From Pseudomonas alkylphenolica (GTDB taxonomy: Bacteria > Pseudomonadota > Gammaproteobacteria > Pseudomonadales > Pseudomonadaceae): 64,000 bases of DNA. Each line of letters begins with the position of its first letter. Within the stretch, counting starts at the first letter, position 1. The translations under genes were made by a program, and so were the position numbers. Under the pieces are notes generated by a model that was not told the origin of the DNA, did no database searches, and saw only the letters and a list, made by a program, of their open reading frames with translations. Where the stretch lies: NCBI RefSeq assembly GCF_016009175.1, contig NZ_JADUCM010000026.1, forward strand, positions 1-64,000. Reading direction: 5' to 3'. This document shows positions 26,895-37,269 of the stretch, piece by piece.

Positions 26895-28079
26895 TCAGAG
26901 CACTTCAAAAAGACCGGCAGCACCCATGCCACCGCCCACGCACATGGTCACGACCACGTATTTCACACCGCGACGTTTGCCTTCGAGCAAGGCGTGGCCG
27001 ACCATGCGCGCGCCGCTCATGCCGTACGGGTGACCAATGGCAATGGCGCCGCCGTTGACGTTGAGGCGTTCGGGGTCGATGCCCAGCGCCTGCTGGCAGT
27101 ACAGCACCTGGCAGGCAAAGGCTTCGTTGAGCTCCCACAGGCCGATGTCGTCGACCTTCAGGCCGTGTTGCCTGAGCAGTTTCGGCACCGCCAGCACCGG
27201 ACCAATGCCCATTTCCTCCGGGGCCAGGCCCGCTACGGCAATGCCGCGGTACAGGCCCAGCGGCGCCAGGTTGCGTTGCTCGGCCAGGCGCGCGTCCATC
27301 AGCACGCAGGCACTGGCACCGTCGGACAACTGGCTGGCATTGCCGGCGGTGACGCAGCCGCCGTCGATCACAGGCTTGAGCCCGGTGAGGTCCTGGAGCA
27401 CGGTCAGCGGGCGGTTGCCCTCGTCCTGAGTCAGGGTGACCTGCTCGAAACGCTCGTCGCCGGTGGCCTTGTCGATCACTTTTTTGCTCGTCGTAACCGG
27501 CACGATCTCGTCGGCGAACAGGCCGGCCTGCTGGGCGGCAGCGGTGCGCTGCTGCGAGGTCAACGCGTAGGCGTCCTGTGCTTCGCGGCTGATGGCGTAA
27601 CGGCGGGCGACGATTTCGGCGGTTTGCAGCATGGGCATGTAGGCATGCGCAGCGTTGAGCTCCACCTGGGTGTCGCGCTCGGCCATGGCCCATTCCATGT
27701 TGCGCGCCTGTACCAGGCTGATGTGCTCCTGGCCGGCGCCGATGGTCACCTGCATGCCGTCGACCATGATCTGCTTGGCGGCCGTGGCGATGGCCATCAG
27801 GCCTGAGGCGCACTGGCGATCCAGGGTCTGGCCGCTGACGCTGTAGGGCAGGCCGCTGGCCAGCGCGGCCATGCGCCCCAGGTTCCAGCCGGCGGTGCCG
27901 GCGGGCATGGCGGTGCCCATGACCAGGTCGTCGACTTCATCGGTTTCGATACCGGCGCGTATCACCGCAGCACGGATGGCATGGCTGGCCATGCTCGGCG
28001 ACTTGAGGGCGTTGAAGGCACCGCGAAAGGCTTTGCCAATCGGGGTGCGGGCGGTGGAGAGGATGACAGCTTCTTTCAT
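26895..28079 (-). CDS. Thiolase (acetyl-CoA acyltransferase)
   Basis: This 394-residue thiolase has the acylated Cys90 in DRQCASGL, the NEAF motif, the active-site His in GGAIAIGHPYGMSGAR and the C-terminal CVGGGMG. It cleaves 3-ketoacyl-CoA with CoA to acetyl-CoA (or propionyl-CoA) and a shortened acyl-CoA. The start context (TCTTTCAT at the plus-strand end) gives a standard N-terminus. It is separated by 15 bases from both the FadB-like gene and the SDR gene, so the set is co-transcribed. Confidence 0.92.
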   Translation of the reverse strand: MKEAVILSTARTPIGKAFRGAFNALKSPSMASHAIRAAVIRAGIETDEVDDLVMGTAMPAGTAGWNLGRMAALASGLPYSVSGQTLDRQCASGLMAIATAAKQIMVDGMQVTIGAGQEHISLVQARNMEWAMAERDTQVELNAAHAYMPMLQTAEIVARRYAISREAQDAYALTSQQRTAAAQQAGLFADEIVPVTTSKKVIDKATGDERFEQVTLTQDEGNRPLTVLQDLTGLKPVIDGGCVTAGNASQLSDGASACVLMDARLAEQRNLAPLGLYRGIAVAGLAPEEMGIGPVLAVPKLLRQHGLKVDDIGLWELNEAFACQVLYCQQALGIDPERLNVNGGAIAIGHPYGMSGARMVGHALLEGKRRGVKYVVVTMCVGGGMGAAGLFEVL

Positions 28080-28094
28080 GACCGTGTCCTGTTA

Positions 28095-30212
<2,118 letters not shown>

Positions 30213-30227
30213 GGGTTCCTCGTCTCC

Positions 30228-32015
30228 TCAGCGGCCAAAGGCGCTGTCGGTAATGGTCATCAGGTTTGAGCTGCCGCTTTCGATCAGCGTGCGGTGAAGG
30301 GTGGCGCGGGGCAGCAGGCGTTGCAGGTATAAACGTGCGGTTTCACGCTTGCCCTGATAGAACGCCTGTTCGTCACTGCCGGCTGCCAGCGCCTGGTCGG
30401 CGAGGCAAGCGGCCCGCAGCCAGTAGTAACCGAGCAGGGTGTAGCCACTTTGCATCAGGTAGTCGAAGGCGCTGGCGCCGACCAGGTTGGCGTCGCTGTG
30501 GTGGCGTGCCTGCAAGGCCGCACTCACTTCGCGCCAGGCATCCACTTGTTTGAGCAGCGGCTGTGCCAGTTCGGTCGGAACGGCGGGACCACGGGCGAAA
30601 CCTTCGATCTCTGCAAGCAACTCGCCCAGTGCCTGGCCGTTGTCGGCGAACACCTTGCGGGTCAGCAGGTCAATGCCCTGAATGGCATTGGTCCCTTCGT
30701 AGATCGTAGTGATGCGCACATCACGGGCAATCTGTTCCATGCCCGATTCACGAATAAAACCGTGCCCGCCGAACACCTGAATGCCCAGTTGCGCGGCTTC
30801 GTTGCCGGCTTCGCTGAGAAAGCCCTTGGCGATGGGCGTGAGCAGGGCCAGGCGGCGCGCGGCGACATCGCGCAGCGACGGTTCGGCAGCGTGATGCAGG
30901 CGGTCGACATCCTGGGCGCAGGCATAGGCGAGCATGCGCCCGCCTTCGGCAAAGGCTTTCTGGGTCAGGAGCATGCGTCGCACATCGGCATGGCCAATGA
31001 TCGGGTCGGCTGGCTGCTCGGGGGTCAGGCGCGGGCTGGCGCGCATCTGCAAGCGTTCACGGGCGTACCCCAGGGCGCCTTGAAAGGCCGACTCGGCGTG
31101 GGCCTGGGCTTGCTGGGCAACCGCCAGGCGCGACTCGTTGATGAAGGTGAACATGGCATTGATGCCACGGTTCGCTTCACCCAGCAGGTGACCACAGGCG
31201 CCGTCGAAGTTGAGCACGCAGGTAGCATTGCCGTGAATGCCCATTTTGTCTTCGATGGCACCGCAACTGACGCCGTTGGGCTCGCCCACTTGCCCGCTGG
31301 CGCTGACCTGATGCTTGGCTACCACGAACAGCGAGATGCCCTTGATACCGGCGGGGGCACCTTCGATACGGGCCAGCACCAGGTGCACGATGTTCTCGGC
31401 GAGGTCGTGTTCACCGGCAGAAATGAACATTTTGCTGCCGCTGATCCGGTAGCTGCCGTCGGCCTGAGGCACGGCACGGGGGCGCAGCAAACCCAGGGCG
31501 GAACCGCAATGCGCTGCGGTCAGGCACATGGTGCCGGTCCAGCGCCCGGCGATCAGCGCCGGCAGGTAGCGCTGCTTGATCGCCGGGTCGGCGTGGGCAC
31601 TGAGGGTGCTGATCGCACCGCCAGTGAGGTTGGCGTACATGGTCCAGGCATGGTTGGCGCTGCACAGCATTTCATGAATGACAAAGCCCAGCGTTGGCGG
31701 CAGGCCCTGGCCGCCGTAGGTGGGGTCTTTGTCCAGGCCCAGCCAGCCGTTGCTGGCAAACTGGCTGAAGGCAGCGGCAAAGCCCGGCGGCGTGGTGACC
31801 TTGCCCTCGTGCAAGCGGCAACCGTGTAAATCGCCGATGGCGTTCAAGGGCGACAGTTGATGGGCAGCGAACTTGGCGCCTTCCTCGACGATGGCATCGA
31901 AGGTGGTCGGGTCGAGGGCTTCACAATCGACCAGCTGTTGATAGTGGCCGGCAAGGTCGAGCAACTCATGGGCGACGAAGGCGATATCGCGTAAGGGGGC
32001 CTGGTAGGTGGGCAT
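30228..32015 (-). CDS. Acyl-CoA dehydrogenase (long form with C-terminal domain)
   Basis: This 595-residue enzyme has the FAD/acyl-CoA core (MCLTAAHCGSALGLLRPRA region; GGHGFIRESGMEQIARD) and the canonical catalytic Glu440 in IYEGTNAIQG. A C-terminal extension of about 130 residues is typical of FadE-like long dehydrogenases such as AcdA/DUF-linked 'acetyl-CoA dehydrogenase-like C-terminal' members. It introduces the alpha,beta double bond into acyl-CoA. It is the first structural gene of the minus-strand beta-oxidation operon, 111 bases downstream of the MalT-like regulator gene. Confidence 0.9.
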   Translation of the reverse strand: MPTYQAPLRDIAFVAHELLDLAGHYQQLVDCEALDPTTFDAIVEEGAKFAAHQLSPLNAIGDLHGCRLHEGKVTTPPGFAAAFSQFASNGWLGLDKDPTYGGQGLPPTLGFVIHEMLCSANHAWTMYANLTGGAISTLSAHADPAIKQRYLPALIAGRWTGTMCLTAAHCGSALGLLRPRAVPQADGSYRISGSKMFISAGEHDLAENIVHLVLARIEGAPAGIKGISLFVVAKHQVSASGQVGEPNGVSCGAIEDKMGIHGNATCVLNFDGACGHLLGEANRGINAMFTFINESRLAVAQQAQAHAESAFQGALGYARERLQMRASPRLTPEQPADPIIGHADVRRMLLTQKAFAEGGRMLAYACAQDVDRLHHAAEPSLRDVAARRLALLTPIAKGFLSEAGNEAAQLGIQVFGGHGFIRESGMEQIARDVRITTIYEGTNAIQGIDLLTRKVFADNGQALGELLAEIEGFARGPAVPTELAQPLLKQVDAWREVSAALQARHHSDANLVGASAFDYLMQSGYTLLGYYWLRAACLADQALAAGSDEQAFYQGKRETARLYLQRLLPRATLHRTLIESGSSNLMTITDSAFGR

Positions 32016-32126
32016 GCAGCGCTCCGGGATGGATTGGCGATGCCCCGTTTTACCAACAGGCGCTGCGCACAGCGTCCACCCCCGGGTTGATTGAGGGGTG
32101 GAAAGTGCGTTGGGTGGAGGTGGAGG

Positions 32127-34775
32127 TCAGTCCAGCAGGCCGAGCCCCTGGGCCATTTGCCGGGCGCTGTCGCGGTCGGCGACATCGAGCTTGCGGAACA
32201 GGTTGTTGATATGGGTCTTGACCGTGCTGAGGCTGATGAACAGGGCTTCGGCAATCTGCTGGTTGGTCTGCCCGCGTGACAGGCGCTGGAGCACTGCCAG
32301 TTCGCGCCGCGACAGCGGCACGATCAACCCCTGGTGGGGCTGTTCCTTGCCCGCCAACAGACGGGCGAACAGCGGGTTGAGGCGCTCGCGCGGTGGCGCC
32401 GGTGCGGCCAGCGCCAGTTGTTCGCGGGTCTGCGGGGTCAGCAGGTGCTGCAACGACTCGAGCTGGTCTTGTCCTTCGTATTGCAACAGCTGCCCGAAGC
32501 CGTGGCTGCTGGCCAGTTGCAGAGCGTGTTCCAGGCAGCGCAGCGCTGCATCGCGGGCACTGCGGTCCTGCTCCAGGGCTGTTTCAAGCAGCAGCACGTC
32601 GAGCAGCAGGCGCTGGTTCGACTGCGTCTGTGCCTGGTCCTTGAGCTCGGCATGAATCTGCCAGGCTTTGCGGTGCTGCCCCAGGTGGCGCTGCACCCAG
32701 GCATAGGCCAGCCATTCTTCCGGCAGCAGGTGTTCGCCATAGCGGCGAAAGCACCCGTGCCACTCGTCCAGCCACTCCAGCAGAAACGCCTGGTCATCCT
32801 CGCGTACGGCCAGCCGCGCGCGCCCGGCGCCGGCCGGGCGGTACAGCAGGAACAGCTGGTACTGGCGCGCCATGCGGCGCACTTCGTCCCAGCGCGCCTT
32901 GGCCTGGCGGGTTTCACCCGCCGCCCAGTACAGGCAGGCCTGATGGTGGAAGATCCACGCCAGAGCAGCGCAATGCGGGAAGTCCAGCGCCAGCGTTTCA
33001 GCCTGGACCAGGCACTGGCGCGCAGGCTCCAGCTGGTTGCCCTGCAGCAACACCAGGCCCTTGCCCAAATGGTGGAACAGGGCATAGAAAATGCCCGAGC
33101 TGCTGGTGCCGTTGGGGTTGGCCAGGCCGAGGAAGCGTTGCCAGGCCTGTTCGCCCTTGCCTTGGGCCAGCTCGATCTGGCCGAGCAGCGACTGCATGAG
33201 ATTGGTGTACCCGCTCAGGCCGAAGGCTTGCAGCTCGTTGAGGGCGCGTTCGGCTTCAGCCTTGGCCTCATCCAGGTTGCCCAGCGCGAACAGGCAGCTG
33301 GCGCGGTCGAAGTGCAATACGGAGCTGGCTGCGTTGGGCTGGGGAAGCTGCTGCAAGGTGCGGTCGGCGATTCGCAGGCTGTGCATCAGGTTGCCGCCGA
33401 GAAAGGCCAGGCGGGTGCGCAAAAACGCCAGGGTTTGCTGGACCCGCTGCGGATGGCGGTGCGGGGCCTGCTGCCGGAGCAGCCCTTGCAGGCGCCGCAG
33501 GCACTGGCGGGCGTGTACCACGTCGTTGGTGACGATGACGATCGAGGCCTCAGTGGTGGCCAGGGTGAAACTGTCGCCGCCGGTTTGCCCGGCCAGCTGG
33601 GCGAGGAAATCGACCAGGGTGTTGATCTTGCCTTCGCGCAGCAGTTCGAAGGCATGGCGATCGACGATGGACAGCACCGCCTCGACATCCCCGGCGCGCA
33701 CGAACTGGTGCAGCGCTTCGGTAAAGTGGCGCTGGCCCAGCAACCACTGCGCCGCCTGCTGATGCAGCTGGCGCAACTGCCGGGGGTCACGTTGCTCAAG
33801 GCGCTGGTAGAGGCTGTTGCGCATCACCGGGTGGTAGCGGTACTCGCTAAGGTCGTCCGGGCGGGTCTCGATGAACAGGTCCTGGCGTTGCAACTGGCGC
33901 AGTTGCTCGCGCACGTTGCTGCTGGCGCTGAGCTGCCCAGCCAGTTGCAGGTCAAAGACCTGCACCACCGAGGTCTGCTCGAGCAGGCGCAACAACTCGG
34001 GCTTGAGCTGGCGCAGGCGTTCTTCCTCAAGGAACTGGCGGGCATGGGCGTAGGCCTGGCGGCTGATTGCGCGCAAGTCGCTGGCCCCACCGTTCGAACC
34101 GGCCTGCTCGTATGCCTCAAGCCAGAACAACACGCCACTGATCCAGCCTTCGCTGCCGGCGCGCAGTTGGTAGATGGCGTCGGCACTGAGTTGTACGTTG
34201 CGCTGGGCGGCAAGTTGCCGGGTCTCTTCGCTGTCCAGAGCCAGGTCGTGGGCGGTGAGCAGGGTCAGCCGCGCATCGCGGCGCAGATGGGCCAGCGGTA
34301 GCCGCGGCGGACCTTCGCTGGCCGCCAGCAGGCGCAGGTTGGGCAGCGGGAACTGCAGCAGTTGGTCGAGGTACTGGTAAGCCTGAGGGGCATGCAGCAG
34401 GTGAAGGTCGTCAAGCAGCAAGGTAACCGGTTGGTCACTGCGCTCCAGGTGCTGCTGAATGTCGCTCCACAGGCGCTGCGCATCGCCTGCCGGGAGGCTC
34501 GCTGGCACATTCAGTGCGGCCTGCAGGTGGCCCAGCAGGCTCAAGGGCTGGTTATCGGCAGCGCTCAGGCGCAGCCACGCACAGGTGGCGCCGTGGCGGC
34601 GGGCGAACTGGCCGAGCAGGATGCTTTTGCCGTAGCCCAGCGGCGCCTGCAGCAAGGTGAAACGTCCGGCATCAACGGCCTGCTCCAGCCGCTCGAGCAG
34701 GCGCCCACGGGTGAGCGCGCGGCGCGGCTCGGCGGGAAGGCGTAGCTGGTTGGGCTTGAGCACGGGAAGAAGCAT
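32127..34775 (-). CDS. MalT-like LuxR-family ATP-binding regulator
   Basis: This 882-residue STAND-type regulator has an N-terminal NTPase with Walker A QAPLGYGKS (residues 43-51) and Walker B LLLDDLHLL. Long helical TPR-like repeats fill the middle, and a C-terminal LuxR helix-turn-helix follows (LSRRELAVLQRLSRGQTNQQ, then IAEALFISLSTVKTHINNLF). The layout equals MalT and AlkS-type activators, which need ATP and an inducer to oligomerise on DNA. ATG 34775 is used; AAGGA lies 12 bases before it. It sits between the two divergent acyl-CoA operons and is a strong candidate to control both. Confidence 0.88.
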   Translation of the reverse strand: MLLPVLKPNQLRLPAEPRRALTRGRLLERLEQAVDAGRFTLLQAPLGYGKSILLGQFARRHGATCAWLRLSAADNQPLSLLGHLQAALNVPASLPAGDAQRLWSDIQQHLERSDQPVTLLLDDLHLLHAPQAYQYLDQLLQFPLPNLRLLAASEGPPRLPLAHLRRDARLTLLTAHDLALDSEETRQLAAQRNVQLSADAIYQLRAGSEGWISGVLFWLEAYEQAGSNGGASDLRAISRQAYAHARQFLEEERLRQLKPELLRLLEQTSVVQVFDLQLAGQLSASSNVREQLRQLQRQDLFIETRPDDLSEYRYHPVMRNSLYQRLEQRDPRQLRQLHQQAAQWLLGQRHFTEALHQFVRAGDVEAVLSIVDRHAFELLREGKINTLVDFLAQLAGQTGGDSFTLATTEASIVIVTNDVVHARQCLRRLQGLLRQQAPHRHPQRVQQTLAFLRTRLAFLGGNLMHSLRIADRTLQQLPQPNAASSVLHFDRASCLFALGNLDEAKAEAERALNELQAFGLSGYTNLMQSLLGQIELAQGKGEQAWQRFLGLANPNGTSSSGIFYALFHHLGKGLVLLQGNQLEPARQCLVQAETLALDFPHCAALAWIFHHQACLYWAAGETRQAKARWDEVRRMARQYQLFLLYRPAGAGRARLAVREDDQAFLLEWLDEWHGCFRRYGEHLLPEEWLAYAWVQRHLGQHRKAWQIHAELKDQAQTQSNQRLLLDVLLLETALEQDRSARDAALRCLEHALQLASSHGFGQLLQYEGQDQLESLQHLLTPQTREQLALAAPAPPRERLNPLFARLLAGKEQPHQGLIVPLSRRELAVLQRLSRGQTNQQIAEALFISLSTVKTHINNLFRKLDVADRDSARQMAQGLGLLD

Positions 34776-35096
34776 CAGGGCGTATTTCCTTGCAGGCAAA
34801 GCGTATTCAGCGCCGGGGCGCACGAGAGGGTGGCGCGCCCATCCTAGCCGAGAGTGGCAGCAGGGTGGGAGTGCCTGTGTGCAGGCGGTTGACCGGCGTT
34901 GCGTTCTTGAAACACGGGTTCATTGATGCAAGTGCGGTGTGCAATTCTGAAATCGATTCGATGTCATTAACTTCATGATTAATTTGAATATCGCGTTCAA
35001 CTATATGATTAATAAGTGTTAAAAAATTCTATTTTGCGCGTGGCATCGATCTTGCTCCCGAGCAGGGCAGCTTTCAAATTGCGAGATCGAGCAACT
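34776..35096. promoter_or_regulatory. Divergent control region with dyad and direct repeats
   Basis: The last 150 bases are AT-rich against a GC-rich background. ATGATTAAT occurs twice (34975-34983 and 35005-35013), exactly 30 bases apart. Between the copies lies a dyad TTGAA-N7-TTCAA (34984-35000). Three helical turns between the repeats suggest binding of an oligomeric regulator on one DNA face. The region must hold the promoters of both the MalT-like gene (minus) and the kinase operon (plus). No gene is seen; the frame open from GTG 35016 lacks a ribosome site. Confidence 0.5.
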
Positions 35097-36158
35097 ATGC
35101 CAAGCAGTAATCCATTGCGGCGTGACTACGCCCAGACAGACATCGCGCAAGCCCATGAGGCGCTGGCTTCCTACCTGAGTGAGCAGCTCGATGGCAGGCC
35201 GGTGGTCATTGAACGTAGCGAGCGCCTGTCGGGGGGCGCCATCCAGGAAAACTGGCTGATCGAGGCCGTGGTGCACGAGGCCAAGGGGCCGCTGCGCCAG
35301 CGCTGGGTGCTGCGCACCGATGCCGCCTCTGCGGTGGCGGCGAGCATGAGCCGTGAGCAGGAGTTCGCCGTGCTGCGCGCGGTTCACCAGGCCGGCGTCA
35401 ACGTGCCTGAGCCCCTGTGGCTCTGCCAGGATCCACAGATGATTGGCCGGGCGTTTTTTATCATGCAGGCACTGGCCGGCAGTGCCAGTGGCTTCGGTTT
35501 GACCACCACTGCATTCAGCGCTGAACAACGCCGTGCTATCTGCACCCAGCTCGGCGCCTGCATGGCACGCCTGCATCAAGTGACTCCGCCGCAGGGCGGC
35601 CTCGGCTTCCTCGGCTCGCCGGTGAGCGACCCGGTGCAAGACAGCGTCGACCGCTACCGGGCGTTTCTCGACACCTTGCCCGAGCGCCACCCGGTGCTGG
35701 AGTGGGGCCTGCGCTGGTGCGAAATCAACAAACCCGCGCCCTTGGCCTCATGCCTGATCCATCGTGACTACCGCACCGGCAATTACCTGCTGGACAACGG
35801 CGTGCTGACCGGCGTGCTGGATTGGGAGTTTGCCGGCTGGGGCGATCCGCGTGAGGACCTTGGCTGGTTTACTGCGCGCTGCTGGCGCTTCGCTCGCGCG
35901 GACCTGGCGGCAGGCGGTATTGGCGAACTGCAGGACTTGCTTGTCGGTTACCACAGCATCAGTGACCTGAGCCTGACGGGTGAGGATTTGCTGTTCTGGC
36001 AGGTCATGGCCCACCTGCGCTGGGCGGTGATTGCCTTGCAGCAACAGCAGCGCCATCTGTCCGGGCAGCAGCGCTCGCTGGAGTTGCTGCTCACGGGCCG
36101 CCTGGTGCCCACCCTTGAACACGAAATCCTCGCCCTGACCGGAGGCCCGCAGCCATGA
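35097..36158 (+). CDS. LvaA-like acyl-CoA kinase (APH phosphotransferase family)
   Basis: This 353-residue member of the aminoglycoside-phosphotransferase/choline-kinase fold has the catalytic loop HRDYRTGN (H222) and the metal Asp in VLDWEFAGWGDP (D242). In the known levulinate pathway, LvaA together with the small LvaB phosphorylates the 4-hydroxy group of 4-hydroxyvaleryl-CoA. Mammalian ACAD10/11 carry the same kinase domain fused to a dehydrogenase. Here the kinase, a DUF6285 protein and an ACAD lie in one operon, which supports a hydroxyacyl-CoA kinase rather than an antibiotic-resistance enzyme. ATG 35097 has only a weak ribosome site. It is the first gene of a five-gene operon with overlapping ends. 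Confidence 0.82.
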   Translation: MPSSNPLRRDYAQTDIAQAHEALASYLSEQLDGRPVVIERSERLSGGAIQENWLIEAVVHEAKGPLRQRWVLRTDAASAVAASMSREQEFAVLRAVHQAGVNVPEPLWLCQDPQMIGRAFFIMQALAGSASGFGLTTTAFSAEQRRAICTQLGACMARLHQVTPPQGGLGFLGSPVSDPVQDSVDRYRAFLDTLPERHPVLEWGLRWCEINKPAPLASCLIHRDYRTGNYLLDNGVLTGVLDWEFAGWGDPREDLGWFTARCWRFARADLAAGGIGELQDLLVGYHSISDLSLTGEDLLFWQVMAHLRWAVIALQQQQRHLSGQQRSLELLLTGRLVPTLEHEILALTGGPQP

Positions 36159-36529
36159 GTCAACATATTGTGAGCGATTTGCTGGCGTGCGCCCGAGAGC
36201 TGCTGCTCAGCCAGTTGCTGCCGGCCTTACCCCCGCCGTTGCACTACGAGGCGCGGATGATCGCCAACGCCTTGGCGATTGCCGGCCGCGAATTGGACCA
36301 GTCGCCAGCCTGCCACGATGCGGAGTGGCAGGCGCTGAACGCGGTATCAGCGCTGCTGGGGCAGCCACCGTTGCCGCTGGAACAGGCGAAAGCCGTGCTC
36401 AGCGAGCACATTCGCCTGGGGGCCTTCGACGCCGACGGTGATGCCCGGCGCTGCCTGCTGGATGCCTTGCGGCGCAGTAACCGTGAACAGCTGAACATCA
36501 ACAACCCCAAGGTACTGGCTGATGAATGA
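36155..36529 (+). CDS. DUF6285 protein, LvaB-like kinase partner
   Basis: This 124-residue all-helical protein overlaps the kinase gene by ATGA. Its features (VSDLLACARELLLSQLLPAL; YEARMIANALAIAGREL; a closing REQLNINNPKVL) match the small DUF6285 proteins found directly after LvaA-type kinases. In the lva system LvaB strongly stimulates the kinase. It probably forms a complex with the preceding kinase. The identity as LvaB-like rests on family resemblance and gene order together. Confidence 0.75.
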   Translation: MSQHIVSDLLACARELLLSQLLPALPPPLHYEARMIANALAIAGRELDQSPACHDAEWQALNAVSALLGQPPLPLEQAKAVLSEHIRLGAFDADGDARRCLLDALRRSNREQLNINNPKVLADE

Positions 36530-37241
36530 CCTCGCTGCAGGCGCGTTGCGTCGCCGCCGTTGTTATCTGGTGCGCCACGGCCACGTGAACTATTTCGATG
36601 ACGCGGGCAAACCCCTCGATCCGCGCAGCGTACCGCTGTCGGCTAAAGGCCTTGTGCAGGCGCAAGCGCTGGGGAAGGTGCTGTGCGATGTGCCGTTCGA
36701 CCGTGCGCTGTGCTCGGATTACCCCCGCGCCAGGCAGACGCTGGATCAACTGATAACCGGCCGCACGCTTGCGGTCGATGAACTGAGCGGACTGCGCGAA
36801 ATTCGCGCCGGGCGCCTGCGCGACATCCCCACGCACTCGCTGCACGACGAGGTGACCGGGGCCTACCAGCGCGCCGCCTGGGAAGGCGGGCGCTTTCTGC
36901 GAGGTGAAGGCTGGGCCGCGTTCCAGGCGCGGGTCCTGTCGCAGTTCAACCGGCTGCTGGCAGACCCTGACTGGCACAGCGCGCTGGTCGTCAGCCATGA
37001 CGCGGTCAACCGCATCCTCCTGGCCTGGGCCACGGGCGCAGGTTTGCAGGGGCTGGCCGCCTTCGAGCAGGACCACGCCTGCCTCAATGTGATGGACATC
37101 GACATGGACGGCCCCCGCGTCGTGCGCGCTTTGGTGCGTACACAGAACTTCACCCCCTATGACCCGACCAAGGTCGGCATCGGGCACACCGTCATGGAGC
37201 ACCTGTACAGCACCATTGACCCGCGCGGGCTGCACGCCTGA
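36522..37241 (+). CDS. Histidine phosphatase (phosphoglycerate-mutase-like) in kinase/ACAD operon
   Basis: The 239-residue product has the RHG motif LVRHGHVNYF (catalytic His19), a second basic residue pair (CSDYPRARQT), the acidic LREIRAGRL and the second catalytic His159 in VVSHDAVNRIL. All residues needed for a two-step phosphohistidine mechanism are present. It overlaps the DUF6285 gene by 8 bases and precedes the ACAD gene by 28 bases, so it is an integral part of the operon. The lva operon as known has no such gene. Plausible jobs are hydrolysis of stalled 4-phosphoacyl-CoA or of its free acid, or dephosphorylation of a pathway product. These are inference. Confidence 0.85.
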   Translation: MNDLAAGALRRRRCYLVRHGHVNYFDDAGKPLDPRSVPLSAKGLVQAQALGKVLCDVPFDRALCSDYPRARQTLDQLITGRTLAVDELSGLREIRAGRLRDIPTHSLHDEVTGAYQRAAWEGGRFLRGEGWAAFQARVLSQFNRLLADPDWHSALVVSHDAVNRILLAWATGAGLQGLAAFEQDHACLNVMDIDMDGPRVVRALVRTQNFTPYDPTKVGIGHTVMEHLYSTIDPRGLHA

Positions 37242-37269
37242 TTTCACTTCGACGCCAAGGAATATCACC

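Noticed and set aside
25761..27806. 681-codon plus-strand open frame
   Set aside because: It is antisense to the sigma-54 regulator, SDR and thiolase genes and has no family motif or ribosome site.
35016..35096. N-terminal extension of the LvaA-like kinase from GTG 35016
   Set aside because: The extension lies in the AT-rich operator region, lacks a ribosome site and does not resemble kinase N-termini.
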